11,807 bases of DNA from assembly GCA_903837025.1 (NCBI GenBank), contig CAILTC010000290.1, positions 1-11,807 of the forward strand. Direction: 5' to 3'. The position numbers were made by a program, and so were the translations under genes. Of this stretch, positions 1 to 7,446 are shown piece after piece (the first letter of the stretch is position 1; every line of letters starts with the position of its first letter). A model generated the notes under the pieces. That model saw only the letters and a list, made by a program, of their open reading frames with translations. It searched no databases and was not told the DNA's origin. The DNA comes from an uncultured Bacteroidota bacterium. Its GTDB lineage: Bacteria > Bacteroidota > Bacteroidia > Flavobacteriales > Flavobacteriaceae.

Positions 1-2
1 AT

Positions 3-104
3 ATTAAGATTAGACTACCACATAAATATAATGAATTTTTATTTTTAGAAAAATTATTATATATCATTAGTAGGCATAATAGAATAACCGATATGGAAAT
101 ATAA
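3..104 (+). CDS. possible C-terminal end of a gene entering from the left
   Basis: Frame 3 is open from the window edge to a TAA at 102-104. It encodes about 33 residues ending SSRHNRITDMEI. The mix of hydrophobic and charged residues (LPHKYNEFLFLEKLLYII) looks more like protein than chance AT-rich sequence, and the other two plus-strand frames close by position 46. Too little is visible to name a family. It could equally be a chance open frame; the sequence left of the window would decide. Confidence 0.3.
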   Translation: MKIRLPHKYNEFLFLEKLLYIISRHNRITDMEI

Positions 105-631
105 AGAATCATTATTTTGAATTTGGGATTGCAATAATACATTAAAAACCATCTATAAATATCGCCATATAACACCTCATTAGTTCACAAAAAATAAAAC
201 GGAACTCAATTTAAAATGCTATTCTCATAAAAATTTCTTATTGAGTTTGTTAAAATCTAATTTAGTTATAAAACATTAAAAATAATATAATTACGTTTTT
301 TATTTATTATAGATTTAAACTTTTTAATCGTTAATTTAAAAAATATTTTTTTTTAAAACACATTTCAGTTCAAAAAAAATTAAAGTGAACTAAAAACTCT
401 ATTTGGGCTCTTGAATATTTTTATTTGAAGTATTAATTTTGAAATATCAATTTGAGTTTTTTAAAGAAAAAAAACGGAAAAATTATTTTCATCTCTTTTA
501 TCTCATTACATAAAATACATTGATTTATTACCTAATACATAGATGATTTTAGTTAGAAAATAAAGTAAGGAAACTAAATAAATTGAGTTGTACGATTTGT
601 AAAACGATATAATGTTAATTCGCCTAGAAAG
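105..631. other. AT-rich stretch without a recognisable gene
   Basis: No open frame of useful length and no RNA gene is seen. Composition is extreme: bases 241-300 contain only 8 G or C. Small inverted repeats occur: AACTCAAT at 203-210 with ATTGAGTT at 240-247, AGTTCA at 367-372 with TGAACT at 386-391, and AAAAACTC near 392-399 with GAGTTTTT near 454-461. The last pair encloses partly complementary TTGAATATTT and GAAATATCAA, so 392-461 could fold as one long weak hairpin. The stretch could hold the promoter of the next gene, but no convincing TTTG / TAnnTTTG pair was found. Confidence 0.5.
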
Positions 632-880
632 ATGAATATTTTAAAATACGTGGTTAGTGATAAAAAAATTCCAATTATTTTTAGTAAAGAAATTATCCAT
701 TGTGACGTAATGTCTGATGCAATTACAGCAGGTTTTTTGATACTTAAATTTGATATGAATCATAAAAAATTTATAGTAAAATGCTTTGGCGAAAGCAGTT
801 CATTAAATATTAAAAAAGGTGATGAAGACGAAAACATAATCGAAAACTATTTGAATAATAATTTTTATAATATTTCATAA
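632..880 (+). CDS. hypothetical protein, 82 residues
   Basis: An unrecognised small soluble protein. It has no signal peptide and no membrane segment. A hydrophobic beginning (YVVSDKKIPIIFS, residues 6-18) is followed by an AGFLILKF strand-like stretch (33-40), a CFGESSSLNI motif (51-60) and an acidic tail (GDEDENIIENYL, 63-74). The AGF, FGESS, DE order looks like a compact alpha/beta domain rather than random sequence, which is the main reason to accept it. The ATG follows a purine-rich AGAAAG. The next gene starts 59 bases downstream on the same strand, so the two may be co-transcribed. It lies in a low-GC strip, as accessory or immunity-type genes often do, but nothing in the sequence shows such a role. 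Confidence 0.6.
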   Translation: MNILKYVVSDKKIPIIFSKEIIHCDVMSDAITAGFLILKFDMNHKKFIVKCFGESSSLNIKKGDEDENIIENYLNNNFYNIS

Positions 881-939
881 TAAATTTAAGGAATGAGCTA
901 CTTTTTATAGATTATAAATTAATAAATTATTTGTGATAA

Positions 940-1329
940 ATGGTTAAAAATTACAAAAATAATTTTGGGGAACTCAATGAGGAAGAAATTACTTTATATA
1001 TAAATGGAGGATTGAAAACTATAAAATTAAAAGATCTAGTTAGAATCCGATTTGTTAAAAGACAGAGATATCATATTAACTATTTAGCATTTATCTTGTC
1101 AATTTTATTGCTCTTTTTTTTAATAAATAATGTCTTATCTCTTTTTGCTCAAGTAATGATTGTTATTATCACTATTGCTTTATTATTAGTAAGTTTTTTT
1201 TATAGGACTTATTGCTATCGTTTTGTTTTAATAAAAAAGAATTTTTTTACAGAAATTATAGTTGCCGAAAATAGGAGTAAAGATGCCGAAAATTTAGCGT
1301 ATGAAATTAACAAAATGATATTGTTTTGA
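940..1329 (+). CDS. small inner-membrane protein with two transmembrane segments
   Basis: A 129-residue protein of unknown function. Residues about 47-64 and 69-88 are strongly hydrophobic and separated by only a few residues (NNVLS), giving a membrane hairpin. Basic residues flank both ends (KRQRYH before, RTYCYR after), so both termini should face the cytoplasm. The N-terminal region (EITLYINGGLKTIKLKDLVRI) and the C-terminal region (RFVLIKKNFFTEIIVAENRS, then a helix ending EINKMILF) look like beta strands plus a final helix. That arrangement resembles small bacterial PH-like domains interrupted by a two-helix membrane hairpin; this resemblance is a guess from layout, not a family match. 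It lies between two other small plus-strand genes in AT-rich DNA, with 215 gene-free bases following it. Confidence 0.6.
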   Translation: MVKNYKNNFGELNEEEITLYINGGLKTIKLKDLVRIRFVKRQRYHINYLAFILSILLLFFLINNVLSLFAQVMIVIITIALLLVSFFYRTYCYRFVLIKKNFFTEIIVAENRSKDAENLAYEINKMILF

Positions 1330-1544
1330 TGTTGAATTGTTTATTGACAGTAGGTGTTGTAAATAAAAAAAAAATTATAGTAATGATCTTGTCTTATTCA
1401 TGTAGTCAATTGCTTAGTAATTTTAAGTAATTAGTTCTAAATACTTTTGAGTAGAATGATTGTTTTGGGGAAAACTCGACTGCATGATTGACAAGTTTTA
1501 AATCTTAAATTAATTTTCTAGTATTCAAAAATAAATAAAAACTA

Positions 1545-1892
1545 ATGGCTTATTCTGCTTATATTATTGGAGAAATACCAAAAAGAATTACGATTCAGTG
1601 TCGCAAAAATTTTGAAACCGTACAGTATGTTTTAGAAAAAAGAGGTTTTAATGTTATTAATCCCCTTAAAAATTTATTGAATAAAAAAATGAATGTTGTA
1701 GATGCTAACAAGATAAATATTAGACAATTATTAAATTGTAATGTTGTTTATATATTGCCATCTGTTTCTTTTGATAATACTAAGAATGCCGAATTATTAC
1801 TAGCAATAAAATTAAATTTATTAATTATCCAGGATTTAGTTTTTTTAACTGAAAATGAAGCAATTGAAGAATTAGCTGATCTAGAAATATAG
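1545..1892 (+). CDS. DUF4406-like / nucleoside deoxyribosyltransferase-fold small protein
   Basis: This 115-residue protein resembles the DUF4406 group of the nucleoside 2-deoxyribosyltransferase-like fold. It shows a first strand (AYIIGEI, residues 5-11), a helix, then GFNVINP (34-40), a helix with INIRQLLNCNVVYILP (57-72), SFDNTKNAELLLAIKLNLLII (75-95), and a short acidic tail. The family pattern is a YISGP-like start, a G-x-x-V-x-NP turn, a 'DI..L..CD.I..LP' strand, and 'S.GA..E..LA..LG..I', where the Glu is the usual catalytic candidate; here it is Glu83. The substrate loop after the first strand is shortened and changed, so activity is uncertain. DUF4406 proteins are common in phages and conjugative elements, which fits the AT-rich accessory setting. 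The ATG follows an A-rich leader. The family call is from pattern memory and moderately sure. Confidence 0.6.
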   Translation: MAYSAYIIGEIPKRITIQCRKNFETVQYVLEKRGFNVINPLKNLLNKKMNVVDANKINIRQLLNCNVVYILPSVSFDNTKNAELLLAIKLNLLIIQDLVFLTENEAIEELADLEI

Positions 1893-2012
1893 GAATTTAA
1901 GTCTATGCAACAATATTTGTTGTAGTTCATAATATTGTGTATTTATAATTGAAGTAAGGAGTATTAACATAAAACACCAATCTTTCGACTAGTGCTTGTT
2001 GTTTTTTAGTGG

Positions 2013-2106
2013 CATTTCGACAAAGGAGACCCGAGAGCTATGCTCGAACAGGCGAAGCAAATCGCATTAGTTGCTCACTTTATGTGATTTCTCCTTTGTC
2101 GAAATG
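2013..2106. repeat. inverted-repeat element with 17-bp perfect arms
   Basis: CATTTCGACAAAGGAGA at 2013-2029 is the exact reverse complement of TCTCCTTTGTCGAAATG at 2090-2106. The 60-nt centre carries a separate repeat module. The hexamer AGTGCT occurs on both sides (1991-1996 and 2111-2116), a possible but unconvincing target duplication because it does not abut the arms. The element begins 14 bases past the clpB stop, so in clpB transcripts it would form a strong 3' stem-loop, and it also faces the small gene ending at 1892. It has the shape of a small non-autonomous dispersed element; sequences built around ATTTCGAC arms are, as I recall, frequent between genes in Flavobacteriia. Confidence 0.75.
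2028..2059 (+). repeat. 32-nt repeat module, copy 1
   Basis: The module starting GACCCGAGAGCT and ending AACAGGCGAAGCA recurs on the other strand at 10706-10736, with 31 of 32 positions identical (one extra A at 2040 here). It contains a short internal hairpin, GAGC-TAT-GCTC. Here it sits inside the arms of the inverted-repeat element; the other copy has no such arms, so the module can exist apart from them. Confidence 0.7.
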
Positions 2107-2120
2107 ACAAAGTGCTATAA

Positions 2121-4727
2121 TCACGAAACCAACTCACTCTGATTTCTGAATACCAATTTTCCGTCGAACGCATCAATCAAAACGATGCTATCGGTGGTGA
2201 TTTTCCCTGTCAAAATTTCTTTGGAGAGTTGGTTCAAAACGTCTCTTTGTATCACTCGTTTTACGGGTCTGGCGCCAAATTGCGGATCATATCCTTTCTC
2301 TGTCAAATAGGTAATGGCTTCCGGAGTAGCGTCCATGGTTATGCCTTGTAAGGCCAGCATTTTGGTCACACTTTTGAGTTGCAAGCCCACGATTTGTGCA
2401 ATATTGGCACTGGTAAGTGGCGTAAACATTACAATTTCGTCAATACGATTGATAAATTCCGGACGCACGGTTTGTTTTAATAATCCGAGAACTTCAACTT
2501 TGGCAAGTTCAGTTGCGGCTTCGACACTTCCTTTTAAATTCTCAAATTTATCCTGTATAATCTGGCTTCCCATATTGGAAGTCATAATGATAATTGTGTT
2601 TTTGAAATCGGCCAATCGTCCTTTGTTATCAGTCAAACGTCCTTCGTCTAAGACTTGCAACAAGATATTAAAAGTGTCGGGATGCGCTTTTTCGATTTCG
2701 TCTAACAGAATCACGGAATACGGTTTTCTACGCACGGCTTCGGTCAATTGTCCGCCTTCGTCATAGCCCACATATCCCGGAGGCGCACCTACGAGGCGGC
2801 TTACACTGTGGCGTTCTTGATATTCGCTCATGTCGATTCGGGTCATGGCGTTTTCATCGTCGAATAAATATTCGGCTAGGGCTTTGGCCAATTCGGTTTT
2901 TCCGACACCAGTTGTTCCTAAGAAAAGGAAGCTTCCCACAGGTTTACGCATATCCTGTAATCCTGCGCGACTTCTACGTACGGCATCGCTCACGGCTTCG
3001 ATTGCTTCTTCCTGACCTACAACGCGGCGGTGCAATTCTTCTTCGAGATGCAAGAGTTTTTCCCTTTCGCCTTGCAACATTTTCATCACGGGAATTCCAG
3101 TCCATTTTGCCACGACTTCCGCGATATCTTCTCGTGTCACTTCTTCTTTTATCAAGGAAGTACCTCCAGATTGATCTTCGGTTAATTGTTTTTGGAAAGC
3201 ATCCAATCGTTCCTGGGCTTCTTTGATTTTTCCATAACGAATTTCAGCTACTTTTCCGTAATCGCCCTCGCGTTCGGCGCGTTCGGCTTCGTATTTGAAA
3301 TCCTCGATTTCGGTTTTTACATTTTGAATGTTATCGACAACGTCTTTCTCTGTTTTCCATTTGGTATAAATCTCATTTCGATCGTCTTTGAGATTCGCCA
3401 AATCCATTCCCAAAACTTTGAGTTTGCTTTCGTCTTTTTCTCGTTTAATGGCTGCAATTTCGATTTCTAATTGCATGATTTTTCGATCTAAAACATCCAA
3501 TTCTTCGGGTTTAGAATTGATTTCCATACGAATTTTAGAAGCCGCTTCGTCCATTAAATCGATCGCTTTGTCTGGCAAAAAACGGTTGGTAATATAGCGT
3601 TGGGATAATTCGACAGCGGCAATTATGGCATCGTCTTTTATCTGTACTTTATGGTGGGTTTCGTATTTTTCCTTAATACCCCGAAGAATCGAAATGGCAC
3701 TTTCGGTATCGGGTTCTTCGATGATTATTTTCTGGAAACGGCGTTCGAGTGCTTTGTCTTTTTCGAAATATTTTTGATATTCGTCTAATGTGGTTGCGCC
3801 AATGGCTCGCAATTCGCCACGCGCCAAAGCAGGTTTCAGGATATTTGCCGCATCCATCGCACCTTCGCCACCGCCAGCACCAACAAGCGTGTGGATTTCG
3901 TCAATGAAAAGGACAATATCACCTTCGGAAGCGGTCACTTCTTTCACAACCGATTTTAAACGTTCTTCGAATTCGCCTTTGTATTTTGCACCAGCAATTA
4001 AAGCGCCCATATCTAATGAAAAAACGATTTTGTCTTTCAGGTTATCGGGTACATCACCATCAACGATTCGGTGTGCCAGACCTTCGGCAATGGCGGTTTT
4101 ACCAACTCCGGGCTCGCCCACAAGCATTGGATTATTTTTGGTTCTACGCGTTAAAATCTGCAAAACCCGACGTATTTCTTCATCCCGACCAATAACGGGA
4201 TCGAGTTTGCCTGATCGGGCTAATTCGTTGAGGTTTTTGGCGTATTTATTCAAGGAATTATAGGTTTCCTCCGCTGACGCCGAAGTTACTCGTTCGCCTT
4301 TTCGCAATTCGTCGATAGCGGCTTTCAATCCTTTTTCGGTTACACCTTGATCTTTTAAAATTTGCGCTACTTTACTTTTCGACGCAAAAATAGCCAAGAT
4401 TAAATGCTCGATCGAAACGAATTCATCGTTCATTTTTTTGGCGATGATTTCGGCTTCGTTAAGTGTTGTGTTTGTTGTTCTGGAAAGCATAATTTCGCCA
4501 CCCGAAACTTTCGGAAAGCTTTGAATAGTACTGTCTAAAATTTGTAGGAACAGCGGAACATTAACATTTAGTTTTTTTAAAATAAAAGGAGCTACATTCT
4601 CATCGACTTCAAAAATTGCCTTAAAAATGTGTTCGTTTTCTATTTGTTGTTGTCCAAAACTCTGCGCCAATTGTTGCGAAAGCTGAATGGCTTCCTGCGA
4701 TTTGATCGTAAATTTATTGATGTTCAT
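2121..4727 (-). CDS. clpB: ATP-dependent chaperone ClpB (Hsp100 disaggregase)
   Basis: Cytoplasmic AAA+ hexamer that pulls polypeptides out of aggregates together with DnaK/DnaJ/GrpE. At 868 residues it matches the family length (about 860). It has an N-terminal Clp-N repeat domain (1-145) and a first AAA+ module with Walker A GEPGVGKT (204-211), pore loop KYKG (248-251), Walker B ending IDEIHT (275-280) and ALERRF arginine fingers (326-331). A long charged M-domain coiled coil (about 405-525) marks it as ClpB rather than ClpA or ClpC. The second AAA+ module has Walker A GTTGVGKT (604-611), pore loop GYVGYDEGG (651-659) and Walker B VILLDEIEK (672-680). The GARPVKRVIQ sensor-2 region lies near the C-terminus. 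No motif is missing. It is transcribed alone: the operon upstream ends in a terminator and a candidate promoter lies in the gap. The ATG start places the Clp-N domain normally. Confidence 0.98.
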   Translation of the reverse strand: MNINKFTIKSQEAIQLSQQLAQSFGQQQIENEHIFKAIFEVDENVAPFILKKLNVNVPLFLQILDSTIQSFPKVSGGEIMLSRTTNTTLNEAEIIAKKMNDEFVSIEHLILAIFASKSKVAQILKDQGVTEKGLKAAIDELRKGERVTSASAEETYNSLNKYAKNLNELARSGKLDPVIGRDEEIRRVLQILTRRTKNNPMLVGEPGVGKTAIAEGLAHRIVDGDVPDNLKDKIVFSLDMGALIAGAKYKGEFEERLKSVVKEVTASEGDIVLFIDEIHTLVGAGGGEGAMDAANILKPALARGELRAIGATTLDEYQKYFEKDKALERRFQKIIIEEPDTESAISILRGIKEKYETHHKVQIKDDAIIAAVELSQRYITNRFLPDKAIDLMDEAASKIRMEINSKPEELDVLDRKIMQLEIEIAAIKREKDESKLKVLGMDLANLKDDRNEIYTKWKTEKDVVDNIQNVKTEIEDFKYEAERAEREGDYGKVAEIRYGKIKEAQERLDAFQKQLTEDQSGGTSLIKEEVTREDIAEVVAKWTGIPVMKMLQGEREKLLHLEEELHRRVVGQEEAIEAVSDAVRRSRAGLQDMRKPVGSFLFLGTTGVGKTELAKALAEYLFDDENAMTRIDMSEYQERHSVSRLVGAPPGYVGYDEGGQLTEAVRRKPYSVILLDEIEKAHPDTFNILLQVLDEGRLTDNKGRLADFKNTIIIMTSNMGSQIIQDKFENLKGSVEAATELAKVEVLGLLKQTVRPEFINRIDEIVMFTPLTSANIAQIVGLQLKSVTKMLALQGITMDATPEAITYLTEKGYDPQFGARPVKRVIQRDVLNQLSKEILTGKITTDSIVLIDAFDGKLVFRNQSELVS

Positions 4728-4791
4728 TTTACTTTTAATTTAAAGTTTAATGTTTCAAGTTGAAAAAAATCTAATTTTAGAATAAAATTAT

Positions 4792-4824
4792 CAAATCTCA
4801 TTCCACAGTTAAAGTTACGACAAA
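4792..4824 (-). promoter_or_regulatory. candidate clpB promoter (Bacteroidota type)
   Basis: Read on the minus strand, TTTG (4824-4821) is followed after 21 bases by GAGATTTG (4799-4792). This fits the Bacteroidota housekeeping pattern TTTG-N19/20-TAnnTTTG with one mismatch in the -7 box and a spacer one base long. It lies 65 bases before the clpB ATG and downstream of the argH terminator. The -33 box sits in GTCATTTTGTC, a small repeated GTC motif that might be a heat-shock control site; that is speculation. Confidence 0.4.
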
Positions 4825-4900
4825 ATGACTGATAATTCGGTTTTTCGGTTTAGTATTTATAGCTTTTTTTTTATGTAAATCGCTTGTTTTGAGTTGTTTT

Positions 4901-4946
4901 TGGGTAAAAATAAAATCGCCACAAATTCAAGAATTCGTGGCGATTT
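4901..4946 (-). terminator. Rho-independent terminator of the arginine operon
   Basis: Bases 4913-4928 and 4931-4946 form a 16-bp stem with a two-base gap and a single mismatch (G-U in RNA). The core is ATCGCCAC / GTGGCGAT. On the minus strand it is followed by TTTTATTTTT, the classic U tail. It lies 24 bases past the argH stop. On the plus strand the tail is only ATTTATTTAATT, so it works best for argH. It also separates clpB from the arginine genes. Confidence 0.9.
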
Positions 4947-4970
4947 ATTTAATTAAAATAGAATTGTTCT

Positions 4971-6251
4971 CTAAAAAGCTTTTTTCATCTTCTCTTTAAT
5001 TTGTTCTAAACACAAATTATTAATACTGCCTTCGTGCGTATGTTTTGTTTCTTTTGGCGATTGAAAAGTTCCGTTTTCTAATTGTTCGGCAACGGTTTTA
5101 TAGGCATCTCTAAATGGAATTCCGGCAACTACCATTTCGTTTAAAGTGTCAACCGTAAAGAGGTAATTGTATTTAGGATTGTCCAAAATATGTTCTTTTA
5201 CTTTGATGTCTTTGATAGAGAAAATAGCAATATCTAAACAAGCTTTCAGGTTTTGAATGGCAGGAAATAAACCTTCTTTCAACAATTGTAAATCCCTGTG
5301 ATAACCGCTTGGCAAGTTGTTCGTAATTAGTGTAATTTCATAAGGCAAGGCTTGAATCTTGTTGCATTTTCCACGAATTAATTCAAAAACATCAGGGTTT
5401 TTCTTGTGTGGCATAATGCTAGAACCTGTAGTAAGATGCGCTGGCAAACTGATAAAATCAAAATTCTGACTCATATATAAGCAAACATCCATGGAGAATT
5501 TTGCCAAAGTTGCAGCAACACTGCTCATTGCAAATGAGACTGTTTTTTCTGATTTTCCACGGCTCATTTGTGCCGCAACCGAATTGTATTTTAAGGTTTC
5601 AAAACCTAATTCTTTGGTTGTGAAAGTTCTATTGATAGGAAACGAACTTCCGTAACCTGCAGCAGAACCTAATGGGTTTTGATCCACAATTTTCAAGGCT
5701 GCATTTAGCATTGTAATATCGTCTATAAAGGTTTCGGCATAAGCAGAAAACCACATTCCAAATGAAGACGGCATTGCAATTTGCAAATGCGTATAACCTG
5801 GTAACAACACGTTTTGGTGTTTTTCGGCAGATTCCATGAGCAAGTCGAAAAGAGTTTGAACTTGCGTTTTGAATTCTTTTACAACATCTTTAAGATATAG
5901 ATTGACATCGACTAAAACTTGGTCATTTCGAGAACGAGCGGTGTGGATTTTCTTTCCAGCATCGCCTAATTTTATGGTCAATAAATATTCGATTTTGGAA
6001 TGTACATCTTCAAAACTATCTTCAATTTCGAAATTACCTTTTTCGACATCGATGATAATATCTTCTAAAGCGAGAACCAAAGATTCGGTTTCGGAAGCTG
6101 TCATAAGTCCTATTTGTTCCAACATTTTGGCATGAGCGATAGATCCTAAAGCATCATATTTGGCTAGAACCAAGTCGAGTTCACGGTCGTTTCCAACGGT
6201 GAAATGTTCTATTTGTTTATCTGTTGGTATTCCTTTTTCCCAAAGTTTCAT
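4971..6251 (-). CDS. argH: argininosuccinate lyase
   Basis: Cleaves argininosuccinate to arginine and fumarate, the last step of arginine synthesis; a cytoplasmic homotetramer of the fumarase/aspartase superfamily. Family motifs are in place: HTARSRNDQ (103-111), PGYTHLQ with catalytic-pair His155 (151-157), and the mobile signature loop GSSIMPHKKNPD (276-287) carrying the catalytic serine. At 426 residues it is somewhat shorter than the E. coli enzyme (about 457) at the C-terminus, with no core motif lost. The ATG gives the expected MKLWEKG beginning. It is the last gene of the cluster, 121 bases after argE, a gap filled by a long hairpin repeat, and ends in a strong terminator. argG, which makes its substrate, is not in the window. 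Confidence 0.97.
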   Translation of the reverse strand: MKLWEKGIPTDKQIEHFTVGNDRELDLVLAKYDALGSIAHAKMLEQIGLMTASETESLVLALEDIIIDVEKGNFEIEDSFEDVHSKIEYLLTIKLGDAGKKIHTARSRNDQVLVDVNLYLKDVVKEFKTQVQTLFDLLMESAEKHQNVLLPGYTHLQIAMPSSFGMWFSAYAETFIDDITMLNAALKIVDQNPLGSAAGYGSSFPINRTFTTKELGFETLKYNSVAAQMSRGKSEKTVSFAMSSVAATLAKFSMDVCLYMSQNFDFISLPAHLTTGSSIMPHKKNPDVFELIRGKCNKIQALPYEITLITNNLPSGYHRDLQLLKEGLFPAIQNLKACLDIAIFSIKDIKVKEHILDNPKYNYLFTVDTLNEMVVAGIPFRDAYKTVAEQLENGTFQSPKETKHTHEGSINNLCLEQIKEKMKKAF

Positions 6252-6291
6252 AGGTTGTATTTTTTATGAAATTATCTTTTTATTGTGATTT

Positions 6292-6374
6292 TAGCCCCGA
6301 TAGTAGCGGAAATCCTTTTATTTTTTTTTCTTTAAAAAAATAAAAGATTATAGCGAATAGCGGGATTAGCTCCT
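6292..6374. repeat. long imperfect hairpin element between argE and argH
   Basis: The centre is a perfect 13-bp inverted repeat, CTTTTATTTTTTT (6315-6327) and AAAAAAATAAAAG (6334-6346), with a TTCTTT loop. Outward, imperfectly matched arms continue: TAGCCCCGATAGTAGCGGAA on the left, and on the right TATAGCGAATAGCGGGATTA followed by GCTCCT. The right end reaches into the argE stop codon (6373-6375). I recall similar elements (CCCGATAG ... AGCGGG ... AGCTCCT around A/T-rich arms) recurring in Flavobacterium intergenic DNA. It lies inside the operon, where the RNA hairpin could stabilise the argE end or lower argH expression. Confidence 0.8.
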
Positions 6375-7446
6375 AAATAGTAGCAAAAAAGTCGGTCAAT
6401 ATTTTGATGTATAAATCGACTCCTTCTTCTATTTCGTTGATGAATATAAATTCGTTTGCCGAGTGCGAACGCAAGCTTTCTCCAGGTCCTAGTTTCAAAG
6501 ATTGGCAACTGATTACCGATTGATCCGAAAGGGTAGGGGAGCCGTAAGTTGTTCTTCCTAAAGCGATTCCGGCTTGTACTAATCCGTGGGCAACGGGGAT
6601 CGATGACGCATTCAGGTGCATGGATCTTGGCGAAACTACGGCAGTTACATTTGCTTTTACGGTGTCTAAAATTTCCTGATTGCTGTACCGATCATTCACC
6701 CGAATATCGATGACCAAATGGCATTCGGCAGGTACGACGTTGTGTTGTTTCCCTGCAGAAAATTGGGTTACAGTCATTTTTACTGGACCTAAAACATCGG
6801 ATATTTTTTCGAATTCGAAAGTTTTAAACCATTCGATTACGGGCATTGCATTGTAAATCGGGTTGTCTGGATTGTTGTGTGCGGCATGACTGGCAGTGCC
6901 TTTTACAACGACATCAAGCACTAATAATCCTTTTTCGGCTACGGCCAATTGCATTAAGGTGGGTTCACCAATAATTGCACAATCCAATTCGGGTAAATGT
7001 TTTAAAACGCTGTTTAATCCATTTTTTCCACTGCTTTCTTCTTCTGCCGAAGCGACCATTACGATATTATATGGTAAATTTTCTAAGGTATAAAAATGTG
7101 TGAAAGTGGCGATTAGCGAAACTAAACATCCACCGGCATCATTGCTTCCGAGACCAAATAATTTGCCGTCTTCGACAATCGCTTCAAACGGATCTTTGGT
7201 ATAACCTTGATTAGGTTTTACGGTATCGTGATGCGAATTGAGTAAAAGTGTTGGTTTGGCTTTGTCAAAATTCTTATTGAAAGCCCAAATATTATTATTT
7301 TCTCTCTCGAAAGGAATGTTATTTTGGTTAAACCAATTTTCGATTAAAAGCGCTGTTTTATCTTCTTCGCTCGAAAACGATGGGGTTTCAATCAGGGCTT
7401 TTAATAGCGCAATGGCTTCTTGAGTAAGGGTTGTTATGTTTTTCAT
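6373..7446 (-). CDS. argE: M20 family deacylase, ArgE-type (N-acyl-citrulline/ornithine deacylase)
   Basis: Removes the N-acyl group from the arginine intermediate. Since this cluster carbamoylates acyl-ornithine, the substrate is probably acyl-citrulline. It is a zinc-dependent M20 peptidase-fold enzyme of 357 residues. Metal and catalytic residues are present: HHD (72-74, H-x-D), Asp103 in GLGSNDAGG, Glu135-Glu136 in ASAEEES, Glu161 in IGEPT, and His328 in LRSHSANEF. The dimerisation/lid domain (about 172-280) contains GTASHAAH, typical of the family. It could be called DapE-like from sequence alone, but its place between argB and argH argues for arginine synthesis. Its ATG overlaps the argB stop by four bases (ATGA), so translation is probably coupled. 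If ArgF' is the succinyl type, this should be an N-succinylcitrulline desuccinylase. Confidence 0.93.
   Translation of the reverse strand: MKNITTLTQEAIALLKALIETPSFSSEEDKTALLIENWFNQNNIPFERENNNIWAFNKNFDKAKPTLLLNSHHDTVKPNQGYTKDPFEAIVEDGKLFGLGSNDAGGCLVSLIATFTHFYTLENLPYNIVMVASAEEESSGKNGLNSVLKHLPELDCAIIGEPTLMQLAVAEKGLLVLDVVVKGTASHAAHNNPDNPIYNAMPVIEWFKTFEFEKISDVLGPVKMTVTQFSAGKQHNVVPAECHLVIDIRVNDRYSNQEILDTVKANVTAVVSPRSMHLNASSIPVAHGLVQAGIALGRTTYGSPTLSDQSVISCQSLKLGPGESLRSHSANEFIFINEIEEGVDLYIKILTDFFATI

Noticed and set aside
203..590. Repeated AACTCAA / TTGAGTT heptamers as a regulatory or origin-like array
   Set aside because: Spacing is irregular, copies are few, and the base composition makes chance recurrence likely.
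1442..1449. TACTTTTG as a -7 promoter box for the 1545 gene
   Set aside because: It fits TAnnTTTG, but no TTTG lies 19-21 bases upstream, and such matches are expected by chance in this AT-rich DNA.
1908..1922. CAACAA-TAT-TTGTTG hairpin after the DUF4406-like gene as a terminator
   Set aside because: The stem is only six A/T-rich pairs and no T tract follows it.
1748..1930. 60-codon minus-strand open frame opposite the DUF4406-like gene
   Set aside because: Fully overlaps the better-supported plus-strand gene and has low-complexity AT-driven composition.
2013..2106. CRISPR-like array
   Set aside because: It is one pair of inverted arms around a unique centre, not regularly spaced direct repeats.
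2314..4263. Several plus-strand open frames of 60-157 codons opposite clpB
   Set aside because: They lie wholly inside the strongly supported clpB gene and show no protein-like motifs; they are antisense shadows of its codon usage.
6373..7446. Annotation as succinyl-diaminopimelate desuccinylase (DapE)
   Set aside because: M20 sequence features do not separate DapE from ArgE well, and the overlap with argB and position before argH favour arginine synthesis.
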